Positions 1-9,706 of a DNA stretch of 64,000 nt are shown here, piece after piece. The DNA is from Amorphophallus konjac. Taxonomy: Eukaryota; Streptophyta; Magnoliopsida; Alismatales; Araceae. The stretch lies in assembly GCA_022559845.1 (NCBI GenBank), contig CM040118.1, forward strand, positions 263,213,519 through 263,277,518. The letters are read 5' to 3'. The translations under genes were made by a program, and so were the position numbers. The notes beneath the pieces were generated by a model that had not been told where the DNA came from, searched no databases, and was given only the letters and a program-made list of their open reading frames with translations. Position 1 is the first letter of the stretch. The number at the start of each line of letters is the position of its first letter.

Positions 1-778
1 AGGCGTGATCTCGTGCGGGTCCTGAGCGGACGGGGGATCACCGGATTATGAACTGCAAGAAAGGGAAACAGATAAGGGGGCCTAGGGATGAGTCCCTGGG
101 GAAAAACCCTCCGATGTTTAAGTCAGTAGAGCTATGGTGGGAGCAATAAAGGGGGGAAGTAGCTTCTGCGCGAGATCCCTCTCCCCCAGAAGGGTGAAGT
201 GGTTCCTGCTCAGGAGTTTTGAGCGTGTGGTTGCCCTTTACCTTTCACCGGAGAGTATCCTTCATTTAAATAGTGCGTCGTTCTTCAGGAGTCCTATAAG
301 TCGAGGGGTTTCAGGCGGGAGTTACGTCCTCAACATGAGCTCTTAACTGCCTCATCGTGGGATCTTTATCACCATGGGGACGTGGACTCCCTTATCCTCT
401 TAGATTCCTGCTTACAGAAAGCTCCTAACGGCTGCATGGATAAGCAATCATCGGTCGTTCCGAGCTCAGAAATGCCAGCCCTTATCCTGGGCGGTAGGCT
501 TAGCTCGGATGAGGATGGGTCGGATCGGTTGGCACGCATCTTCCTCTCCCCGGTGGAGAGATGGCTCGGGCGTGGACCTTTCCTGTGACCTGACCGACGC
601 TCGGGCCTCCCGAGCCTAAGGGCCGCCTAGGAAGGTGGTATCCCCGAGCAAACTTTTATTGGGCTTTCAGTCCGGAGTTGGCCCAGTGGGCTGTCACTCG
701 GGCGAGCGGGACCTTGTTGGGCCCGGATGGGCCTAGTTCGGCTGCTCTTCAAGTGGGCTACAGAAATCCCCCTCTCCA
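1..778 (-). repeat. 3' LTR of the Tat element (lacks about 8 bp at the window edge)
   Basis: It matches 45301-46078 almost base for base, with scattered substitutions, and the match stops after CTCTCCA at 778, where the copies diverge. Read on the minus strand it begins TGGAGAGGGG. The full copy to the right starts at 45293, so about 8 bp lie before position 1. It has no coding content; short ORFs here are chance. Confidence 0.92.
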
Positions 779-792
779 CTTGTCCCCCTCCT
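779..792 (-). promoter_or_regulatory. Polypurine tract of the Tat element
   Basis: On the minus strand this reads AGGAGGGGGACAAG, directly before the LTR start TGGAGAGG. This is the plus-strand priming site expected next to a 3' LTR, and it fixes the LTR edge at 778/779. Confidence 0.75.
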
Positions 793-1085
793 ACTCCCGA
801 GCCAAAGTAGGCTCGGTAGAGTAGTTCATTTAGGGTTTAGGACCAGCGTGGCTCGGGTGGGTGGAGATCTGGCGGTGCTATGAAGCCACGTGTCGTGGTC
901 ATCTGGGCCCATAATAATTACAATCCTGACGGATGTGAAATGAAGGGGCCCCCTTTTCTCGGAGGTCGGAACGACGCGCTGCCTCCCGCGTGGGTTTATA
1001 GGCATTGGGCGCTGGTTGTCATCCCAGACTCTTTCCGCCGTTAGGGTTTTGGCTCTCCTTCACTTCTTACTTTTGGGGCTCTTCG
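793..1085 (+). promoter_or_regulatory. Probable promoter and leader of the antisense ORF
   Basis: A region of about 290 bp between the Tat PPT and the antisense gene. It contains a G-box/ABRE-like GCCACGTGTC (885-894) and a TATA-like TTTATAGG (995-1002), 84-91 bp before the ATG at 1086. The open frame extends upstream to 1005, but that start is TTG, so ATG 1086 is preferred. Promoter function is inferred. Confidence 0.45.
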
Positions 1086-3731
1086 ATGCGCCGAGAGGGC
1101 ACAGCGGAGGCGCAGAAACTTGCGGTGGCGTTTGAGGAGTTGGCGGAGATAACTGCGGAGGCGGTCCGACAGCTTCCTTCTCCCCCGACATCTTCGGGGT
1201 CCCGAGAGAGTTCTTCTTCAAGTTCTTCCTCGAAATCCATGGCGGGCCAGTGTTCGGGTGCCGAGGAGTGGGGTGATGAGCTAGTGGTGAGAGCGCCGGT
1301 CCCGAACTACAGCGAGTTGGGGGAAGCCGAGGTGAAGAGGCTAGAGCATCAGTTTCGCCTGCCTCACAAGTATAGCTTTGCCCCGGCTGCTCTGCACGAG
1401 ATGAGTTTGGATTCTCATACTGGCCATATCTGTACCTTCCTCCTGGCGTGGAAGGGTGGATTCTGCCTTCCCTTTGAGCCCTTCGTCCTCACGCTCCTCG
1501 TTTTTTTTCAGTTGGCACTCATACAGCTAGTAGCCAACTCCTATCTCCTCCTTTCTGCCTTTCGCATTCTCTGCCGCCAATGTGGGATTCCCCCTTCCTT
1601 GGACCTCTTCCATTATTTCTTCGAATTGAAGACGCATCCGTCAGCCGGGAAGGGTTTTTACTTTATCCAGGCGAGGAGGAACATGAGTTGCATCTCCTTG
1701 GCGGTGAAGGATTCTTCACACAAGGGGTGGAAGACCCAATTCTGCTGGGTGGGGATAAACTCGGTGGAGAAAACTTGGAGGTGCCAAGTAATACCCAATT
1801 TCCATCCGAATATCCCTCCAAGACAGGACGAGTTCCCTCCTCATGTGGAGGAGTATGCTGCCATCCTGTTGAGGAATCGCCAGTCCACCGAGGAACTGGT
1901 GACGCCGAAGAACGTAGAGCGATGTCTTCTTACGCGGTTGCATCCGTCGGGCTCAGGTGCCACCACTTAGATCCTCCTTCGGATGTGGGGGTCATTTTTC
2001 TTTTCCTGATCACGCCTTCTTCTTTGTGTAGACACCAGGCGAGAACCTCTGAAGGAGGCCACTGAGGTGGTCGATCTTTGCGATGACTCGGCTGCCGAGG
2101 AGCCGGGCGTCCCTGAGGGTCGCCCCCAAGCTCGAGATAAGGGCAAGGGGGTGGCCTCAGGGGGGGCTTCCCGGCCGCGTGGAGAGAAGCGCAAGGATCC
2201 CGTCGAGGACATCTTGCGGGACGCCGTGAAGGCCATGAAGCGGGCCAGGAAGGCTGGGACCGTCCCCGCTGCTGGAGGTGATTCTGGCCCGGCGGCGGTC
2301 CCCTCTCCGGAGCGAGATAGGGTCGACCCTACCGAGTCAGCTCTCCCATCCTCCGAGCAAGAGGGGGCAGAGGGGGCCAGGAGTGCTCCGGGGGGTGATG
2401 GTGCTGGATCAGCTCCCCCCTCGGTGGGAACAGAGGGGGCCGAAGTTGAAGAAGCCGCAGCTGAAGCTGGGGCGTCGGTCGGTACCTCGGGCGGTGGCGC
2501 ACGGGCCAGGTCGGTCGAGATCAGGGGTTCGCTTGCGGAGGCGTCACTGACCCAACCGACCGTGGTGTGTGGAGCGGCCAAGTCCGCAGCGCGATCTGGG
2601 CCATCCGGCGAGGCGTCAGATGCGGACAGGGTCCCCATGTCAGTGGCTCTGGAAAGGCTCGGCGTCTCGAGCACTTTATATCAGATTTGTCACGGCGTAG
2701 CCGCGAGGGTGAAAGGGGGAGACAAGCGTCACTCCCCGCCCGGGGTCCTCGACATAATTATGGAGGGTGGCCTGATCATGGCCCAGATGGGGGGTACGAT
2801 GGCGGAGACCTACGCTCGGTGGGAGTCAGAGCGGTCGAAGCTTGCTTGGACCCTCGGAGGGTGCGAAAGGAAGCTGGCCCGACTCACTGAGGAGCATGAG
2901 GGGCTCCGGCGGGAGTTCTCCCCCATCAGAGATTTGTCCCGAACGAGCCGGCTGGAGGTCCGAGCGCTGACCGAGCAGCTAACCAAGGCCCGGGAGTCAC
3001 TCGAGAGGAAGAGTAAACTCTTTGATGAGGAGCGCCTTCTTCGTGTCGAGCTAGATGGCCGTTGGGAAGCCGAGTGCGCCGAGCTGGTGGATCGGGCGGA
3101 GGCAGCGGAGCGCCTTCGGTTGGAGGCCGAAGTCGCCCGAGCTAAGGCAGAGAAGCGATCGGCTGAGGCCAAGGAGTGGGTGGCCGGAGCTGAGCGGGAG
3201 TTGACCGAGGCGGAGAAGTGATCGGCGGAGGCTGAGGAGCGGGCGGCCATGGCCGAGCAGAGACTAGCCTAGGTGGAGCGGGAGAAGACCGAGCTCGCTG
3301 GTAGGGGTGGACTGGACGGGGCGGAGGCGATCGAGCAGTACAGACTCTCAGAGGCCTACCGGGTTGACCTGCAGGAAGCCGCCCTTCCCTACTACGAGTC
3401 AGCACTTCGCCGAGGCATCCGCAAGGGGTTCAAGCAGGGTTACCACCGGGCGGCGGCTTATGCCGGGGAACAGGATTCTGGGATCGACTTTCCCTCTGGC
3501 CAATGCTATGACTCGGACTTGTCGTCTTGCAGCTCCTCTGCGTCCGGTGAGAAAGATCCAGAGGGCTCTTCTCCTGAGGGGTCGCCAACTCCGGCTGCCT
3601 CGGGAGGGCTCGCAACCGAGGCAGTTCCCGCCCAGGCGGGGTCAGTGCCAGGGTCGGCCGTCACCGAGGGTACCGGGGGCAGACCATCCGTGCCTCCCAC
3701 CTCCGAGCTTCAAGAGGGGCCAGGGGCCTGA
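1086..3731 (+). pseudogene. Antisense ORF (aORF) of the Tat element, gypsy-type transposon domain
   Basis: A long gene opposite in strand to gag-pol, lying between integrase and the 3' LTR. This is where Tat/Retand-type elements are known to carry an extra antisense ORF. Exon 1 (1086-1956) starts with a Ser-rich region. At about residues 100-205 it has a block with a pattern like the 'putative gypsy type transposon' family (PF04195-like): LPFEPFVLTLL, then ANSYLLLSAFRILC, then GKGFYFIQARR. Exon 2 (2032-3731) has a basic stretch (RGEKRKD), a low-complexity Ala/Gly/Pro region, a long Ala/Glu/Arg coiled coil (about 2900-3300) and an acidic Ser-rich tail. Spliced length is about 857 codons. Two in-frame stops (TGA 3219, TAG 3270) break it. 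The function of this family is unknown; the domain call is from memory of the pattern. Confidence 0.75.
1957..2031 (+). other. Predicted 75-nt intron in the antisense ORF
   Basis: The donor is CTCAG/GTGCCA and the acceptor TTTGTGTAG/ACACC. Exon 1 ends with one base of a codon and exon 2 supplies the other two, so removal keeps the frame and bypasses the TAG at 1968-1970. The T-rich 3' half (ATTTTTCTTTTCC) is plant-like. The splice is predicted, not observed. Confidence 0.65.
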
Positions 3732-4950
3732 TGTATCATCCTGTTTTGCCTCCTTTCTTTGTTTGTCTCTTTCTTTTTTCAAAAAAGGACTTCCTCTTTT
3801 TGTAAGGTAATAAAAAAAATCTTACTTGCTTCTTGCTGCCCTTGCTGTGATTCGATCAGCATATCTACGGTAGTTGGAAAGGATTGATACTTTCTGCGCA
3901 GATTTCACGTGATGGTTGGGTGATCCCCTGACAGGGTACCCTTCCATTTTCTCATGCTTTGAATGCCTGGCCACTTCGTGTACCCCGCTGGGGCGGAAGA
4001 TGAGAAGTTTGAGGTGACCGTTCATAGGGGAAAATTCCTTTGGCGTGTTTTCGAGAAGAGAATCATTTAAGGCGAGTAGCCTCCCTTTGCCTATAAAAAG
4101 ACTGAAGGGCGTCTCTTCCTCTCCACCGCTTAGGGGTTTCCCTAACAGTCTTTCCTCATTCCTTCTTCACGTTGCGTTATGCCATAGTGTTCGGAGCATG
4201 GAGGAAGCACCAGATGAGGAGACTGCCGACGACGGGGGGCAGGGAGTTCCTGCTGCTCCCGACTTGAAAAGGAGTCGACGACCGGCAGGCAGACTTGAAA
4301 AGGGGTCGACACGCGAAGGCGCGCCGTTTGCCCTTTATCAGTTTCGGCGAGGCTTGTAGGGGGGTGAGATGGGGGACGGATGGGGGCATCAGACATCCCT
4401 GATGCACGTCCCTTTCTGCTCGTCTCGCGGATGGGAGGAGGAAGCCAACTAGGCTCCCTCCCTTCCGGGCCTTCCCCTGCCTCCTCATCCAGCTCTGCTG
4501 GTTTCTTTTTCTTTCTGGCAGCCTCTTTTGCCCTCTTCTGCTCTTCCTTTCTTTCACTCTTCGGAGGGTGCCCGTACTCTCTTTCTTCCAAGGAGTTGGC
4601 AGTTTGGCGGGAAAAATGTGCATTTCCTTACCTCCTTCTCTTCCAACTTCAACTTGGAAGGTAGCCTTCTCTTTCTTAATCCCTCTGTCACCCTTGTCTC
4701 GAGCTACCCGAGCCAACGGGGTCAACTATCCTTTATCCGAGCCAGTTTCTACATGAGGCAGAGTCAGTGGCTGGACGCAGGAAGGTCATCCGAGTCGGCC
4801 GAGCGGGGCTCATATGACGGCGCCCGATGGATTTTTTGCTTTTTTGACATGTATTCTCTTGGCTTCGGCCTTCCTGATGTACAAGCGAGTTGTTTGAATA
4901 AAGGAAGGGAAATTTGTTTTATTCTATGCTGCTTACACAATGTCTGGTAT
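3732..4950. other. Non-coding spacer between the antisense ORF and the pol end of the Tat element
   Basis: No credible gene on either strand. It holds an AATAAA at 3809-3814, suited to end the antisense transcript; a TATA-like CTATAAAAAG at 4091-4100 (plus strand); and a 19-bp direct repeat GACTTGAAAAGGRGTCGAC at 4261-4279 and 4292-4310. The long minus-strand frames here are rich in Lys/Arg/Glu, lack any family pattern and look like chance. Confidence 0.6.
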
Positions 4951-7119
4951 TCAGAAATAGAACTTGCATAGCGTCGTTACGTTCCAGGTCCGAGGGATGG
5001 GTTCTCCTTCCATCGTAGATAATCGGTAAGCTCCCTTCCCGAGTGTCTCGACCACTCGGTAGGGGCCTTCCCAGTTAGGGGATAGCTTGCCCGCCGCCTC
5101 AAGTGGTCGAGAGGCTTCAGCTTTTCTGAGGATGAAGTCTCTTGGCTGAAAGTGTCTGTCTCTAACTTTGGCGTTGTAGTATCGAGTGAGGTGGCGCTGG
5201 TATTCCGTTGCTCGGATGCTGGCAATCTCTCGGATTTCATCTGCTAGGTCGAGATTTTCGAGCAATTTATGCTCGTTTGCCTTGGGCGAAAAGCAGACGA
5301 CTCGGAGGGAGAGATTGGCGATCTCCAACGGAATGACGGCCTCGGTGCCGTATACCAACTGGAAAGGACTTTAACCAGTTGTCGTTCTAGGAGTCGTTCT
5401 GTGCGACCAAAGCACGCTAGGCAATTCCTCAAGCCAGCTGCCCTTGGCCTTGCCGAGCCTGGTCTTGATGCCTTTTATGATAGTCTTCTTGGCATTCTCG
5501 ACCAGTCCATTAGCCTGAGGGTGGGCGACCAAGGTGAAGTGATTGCGAATGCCTAGGTCGGCACATCTGTCTCAGAAATAGCGAGAATCAAATTGCCGAC
5601 CGTTATCACTCACTATCACCCTGGAGATGCCGTAGCGACAGATGATCGACTTCCAGACGAAATTCCAGACGACTGTCTCGGTGATCCTTGCCGTGGCTTC
5701 GGCCTCGATCCACTTGGTGAAGTAGTCGATGGCGACGATGATGAACTTCTTCTGGGCCTGAGCCATAGGGAATGGCCCAAGGATGTCGATCCCCCACTGA
5801 TCGAATGGATATGGCTCGGCTAGGGTGACGAGCTCCGTTGCTGGCCGATGGACCAAGTGGTCAAATCGCTGGCACCGGTCGCACTGTTGCACATAGGCTG
5901 AGCAGTCATGCTGAAGAGTGGGCCACCAGTAACCCTGTCGCAGCAGGATCCTAGCAAGCGACCTTCCTCCCGAATGCGCTCCGCACAGGCCTTCGTGAAT
6001 CTCTTGGATAGCTCGGTTGGCTTCGTCCGTGCTAAGGCACTTCAGGAGGGGACCGGAGAAGGACCTTCGATTGAGAGTGCCGTCTAGGATGATGAAACGT
6101 CGAGCTTGGTACTTCAATCTGCGGGCCTCTCGGGAGTCGAGAGGCTCTTGAGAGTCCTGGAGCCACGACAGGTACAGGGTGCGCCAGTCGCTCGGGGTGG
6201 CCGGGTCAACAGCGAGGAGCTCCGAGTCAATGCTCGGGCGCTCTAGCTCTTCGAGGAGGATTGATCGGGTACCCTCAGGGTCGAGAGAGGAGGCCAGCCG
6301 AGAGAGGGCATCCGCTCGGCAGCTTTCCTCCCGAGCTATTCGGACTACCTTAAATCTCTCGAATTGCTCGACCAGGGCCCTGACCAATTGGAGGTATTTG
6401 ATCATTGGTGCCTCTCGAGCTTCGTACTCGTCGTTGACCTGGCTAGCGACCAGCTGGGAGTCAGTGTGGATTTTGACTCGCTCAGCCCCTAGCCGTCGGG
6501 CCATGCGTGCTCCCGAGATAAGGGCTTCGTACTCGGAAGCATTGTTGGACACTTGGAATTTGAAGTTCAAGGCGTATTGTAGCTCTACTCCTTCGGGGAA
6601 CTTCAGGAGGATTCCGGCACCACTCCCGACCGAGTTGGAAGACCCATCGATGAACAGTTACCAGGTTGGCCCGGGTGCAGACGGAGGTCTTTCTTCAGTC
6701 GGGATGGTGCTCTCGGCGATGAAATCAGCGAGCGCCTGGCCCTTGATAGCTGAGCGAGGCCGATAAGATATGTCGTAGGCCCCAAGCATGATGGCCCACT
6801 TGACGAGGCGTCCTGAGGCTTCGGGGTGAGCGAGGATCCTCTTCAACGGTTCGCCAGTTAGCACGGTGATGGGATGCCCCTAGAAGTAGGGTCGGAGGCG
6901 CTTGGCTGAGGTAACCAACGCTAGCACGAGCTTCTCGGTTGCGGGGTACCTTCTTTCAGCCTCGTTGAGCACCTTGCTGGTATAATAGACCGGTCTTTCG
7001 ACTCTCGAGTCATCCCTGACTAGGACCGAGCAAACCGTCGATGGGGTTGCCAAGAGATATAGATGCAGGGCTTCGCCCGAGATGGGCTTGGCCAAGAACT
7101 CCTTGAGCTCGGCGAACGC
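4951..7119 (-). pseudogene. pol: Tat pol, C-terminal half: RNase H and integrase
   Basis: It continues pol after a frameshift near 7120. It begins with the RT connection region (ending with YYTSKVLNEAERRYPATEKL), then an RNase H domain starting LFIDGSS with the pattern NASEYEALISG and TDSQLV. The integrase follows with an HHCC-type segment (HEGLCGAHSG...CDRCQR), the core (WGIDILGPFP, IVSDNGRQF) and a C-terminal GPYRVVETLGKGAYRL segment. Four in-frame stops are seen at 6880-6882, 6658-6660, 5572-5574 and 5371-5373. RNase H would degrade the RNA template and integrase would insert the cDNA. Not functional as it stands. Confidence 0.9.
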
Positions 7120-8939
7120 TTTCTACATTCCTCATCCCATGCGAACGTAGCAGATGCCAATTTGGGCCCCCTCAATAGTTTGAAGAAGGGAAGGCAACGT
7201 TCGGCCGCACGGGACAAAAATCTACTAAGAGCGGCGATACGCCCGGTTAGGCGCTGGACGTCCTTGATGCAGGTGGGTGGGCGCATGTCCAGGATGGCCT
7301 GGATTTTATCGGGGTTGGCCTCGATCTCACGTTGAGTAACTAGGAAACCCAAGAACTTACCAGATCTTACTCCAAAGGCGCATTTGGCAGGATTAAGCTT
7401 CATGTTGTACCTCAGGAGAGTGTCGAAGGTCTCGGCGAGGTCGGCGAAGTGGTCTTCGGCCTTGGGGGTCTTGACGAGCATGTCTTCAATATAGGCCTCC
7501 ACGTTCCGACCGAGCTGCCCTTCAAACATATGGTTGACCAGCCTCTGGTACGTGGCTCCGGCATTCTTCAACCCGAAAGGCATCCGGGTGTAGCAGTATA
7601 CGCCGAAGTCGGTGATGAAGGCGGTCTTCTCGATATCTTCTGGATCCATTCTGATCTGATGGTAACTTGAATAGGCATCTAGGAAGCTGAGTATTTCATT
7701 GCTTGAGGTTGAATCAACTAGCTGGTCGATGCTCGGTAACGGATAACAGTCCTTAGGGGTGGCCTTGTTCAGGTCGGTGAAGTCCACGCACATCCGCCAC
7801 TTGCCCGAAGCTTTCGGTACCAGGACGACGTTGTCTAGCCACGTCGGGTACAGGACTGGTCTAAAGAGGCCAGTCTCTTGCCCTTTGGTGTCCTGCGCCT
7901 TGATGATCGCCTGCTTTTCTGGTGCATACTTCCTTCTTCGTTGTTGCACGGGCTTCATAGTGGGGTCGAGGTTGAGTTTGTGCCTTACGGTCTCCCCTGG
8001 TATCCTAGGGAGCTGATCATCAGACCATGCGAAGACTCGAATGTACACAAAAAGAAAATCTCTATATTGCTTCTGAACCTCAGACGATAGGTCGGCTCCG
8101 ATTTTTACTCCTAGGGTCGGGTCATCGTTTAAGAAAACCGCTAGCAATTCGCCTCCAGGTTCGGCGGTTGTCGATTTTTCCTCGACTCCCCGGGGGCCCT
8201 TGTTATTCTCATCCGGCCTTGATGCTTCCACCGAGATGTTATAGCACTTCCGAGCCACAGCCTGGTTACCTCGGACTTCCCCCACCCCATTTTTAGTGGG
8301 GAACTTCATCTTTTGGTGATAGGTAGAAGGCACCGCTCTCATTCGGCTGAGGATTCCTCGGCCGAAGATGGCGTTGTATGCTATCATACCTTTGATCACT
8401 ATGAAGTCCACCATGACCATAACGGTTTTGGGTGGGGTGCCGAGAGTAACTGGCAGGCTTAGGGCTCCCTCAGGGTAGGTGGCCTGGCCATTGAACCCGC
8501 AGAGAGGGGTCCGGATCGGGCGGAGCTTAGATGGATCCTCCACCATCTTAAGGAAACAATCATAAGACAGCACATCAGGGGCACTTCCATTGTCAACTAG
8601 AATCCTATCTATGTTACAATGGTTTATTGTGGCTGATACCACGAGGGCATCGTCATGCGGGGTGTTCAGCCCCTCCAGGTCTCGTTCGGAGAAGAGTATG
8701 ACCTGGGGCTCACTCGGCGGGGCCTTGGGAGGCTCTAAGGCTCGGCTCTCCCGCTCGGCATGACGCTTCCTTCCTCGGCCACTGTCACCTCCTGATGCTG
8801 CTCCTCCGGAGATGACGTTGATGTGGACCCCTCGGGGGGCGTTGTCGATCTCCTCTAGAGCACCTCGGTCTTCCTTGTGCTCGGCTATGAACCGAGCTAG
8901 GTGCCCTTGATGGATGAGGTGCTCGATCTCATCCTGGAG
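7120..8939 (-). pseudogene. pol: Tat pol, N-terminal half: aspartic protease and reverse transcriptase
   Basis: In frame with gag. The protease has the active-site pattern ILVDNGSAPDVLSYD, typical of Tat. The RT shows PTWLDNVVLVPKASGKWRMC, DAYSSYHQI, MPFGLKNAGATYQ and KCAFGVRSGKFLGFLV. The catalytic YXDD box reads YIED (about 7474-7497), so the first Asp is Glu, which should disable polymerisation. A one-base frameshift at about 7119-7123, after FAWDEECRK, cuts the frame; the RNase H half continues in another frame. Confidence 0.9.
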
Positions 8940-9415
8940 CTAGTGGCAGTCACCGGTGTGGTGCCCGTGGTCGCTGTGGAACAAGCAGTGCTTGTTGCGG
9001 TTACGGTTCTTCGACCTCATTGGCTCGGGTTGGCGGAGGAGACCCGAGTCCTTGATGTCTTCATAGATCTCATAGACCGGCGTGGCTAGTGGGGTGTACC
9101 GCTCATACTTCCGTGACGGTTCCTTGCGTTCCCCGTCTCGGTTCCGCCTTTTTCCCGAACCAGAGCTTGGCTCAGACGCCCGCTTCTTGTCCCCCTCCCG
9201 ACCCGAGCCGGTTGCATCTTGGCATGCGCTGAGTACTTCCTCGCACTCAGCATGGCGCAGAGCCAGAGTTACTAGCTCGGCAAGGGTCAAGGGAGGGTGG
9301 AGGACAAGTTCATGATAGAGATTCTCGTCCCAGGTGCCCCCAGTCAGTGCGGTTATGGCTGAGGCCACGTCTAGGCGGGGGATCCTCAGGGCTTCCGACT
9401 TGAATCGGTGAATAT
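8940..9415 (-). pseudogene. gag: Tat gag, C-terminal block with zinc-binding motif
   Basis: The third part of the split gag. It contains the LTLAELVTLALRHAECEE segment found near the end of Tat Gag, a basic Arg/Glu-rich region and a nucleocapsid-like motif CLFHSDHGHHTGDC, followed at once by an in-frame TAG (8940-8942) where a Gln is expected. Past the stop the frame runs on into the protease. The block ends at 9415, where element A entered; its continuation upstream in the gene is at 20764-20954. Confidence 0.88.
9411..9415 (+). repeat. Left target-site duplication of element A (AATAT)
   Basis: AATAT here and at 20764-20768 flank element A exactly. One copy belongs to the interrupted gag reading frame. 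Confidence 0.88.
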
Positions 9416-9706
9416 TATTGTGCCCCTGTGATTTTGATGATAGCAAACACTATGAGTTATCTGATCATCTGTGACATGTTTTTCAACTCTATGATTTTGA
9501 TGATAGCATATCATGAACATCTGATTGATTGTCTTGCTATGGGCATATATCATGTCAGTTCTACAGCTTTGCATATCATGAATCTGTGGCTTTGCATATC
9601 ATGAATCTGTGTCTGAATTATATTTCTGCTTTGGGCATATGAATGTGCTATCTTGCATTAGCAGACATTCAATTCATACAGCATTGCATTCTATAATTTC
9701 GCATGT

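Noticed and set aside
1967..3250. Minus-strand frames of 146-235 codons opposite the antisense ORF (1967-2674, 2810-3250)
   Set aside because: They are GC-rich shadows of the plus-strand gene; Ser/Ala/Pro composition only and no family pattern.
1086..3731. The antisense ORF as a host gene or a DNA-transposon transposase
   Set aside because: It lies inside the Tat element between integrase and PPT, a known place for Tat antisense ORFs, and lacks a DDE or other catalytic pattern.
4142..4725. Minus-strand frames of 149 and 182 codons after the end of Tat pol, considered as an envelope-like gene
   Set aside because: Two overlapping frames of basic low-complexity sequence, no signal peptide or membrane segment, no continuity with pol.
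4951..9415. An integrated pararetrovirus
   Set aside because: The element has LTRs, a PPT, a PBS and an integrase, which pararetroviruses lack, and no movement-protein region.
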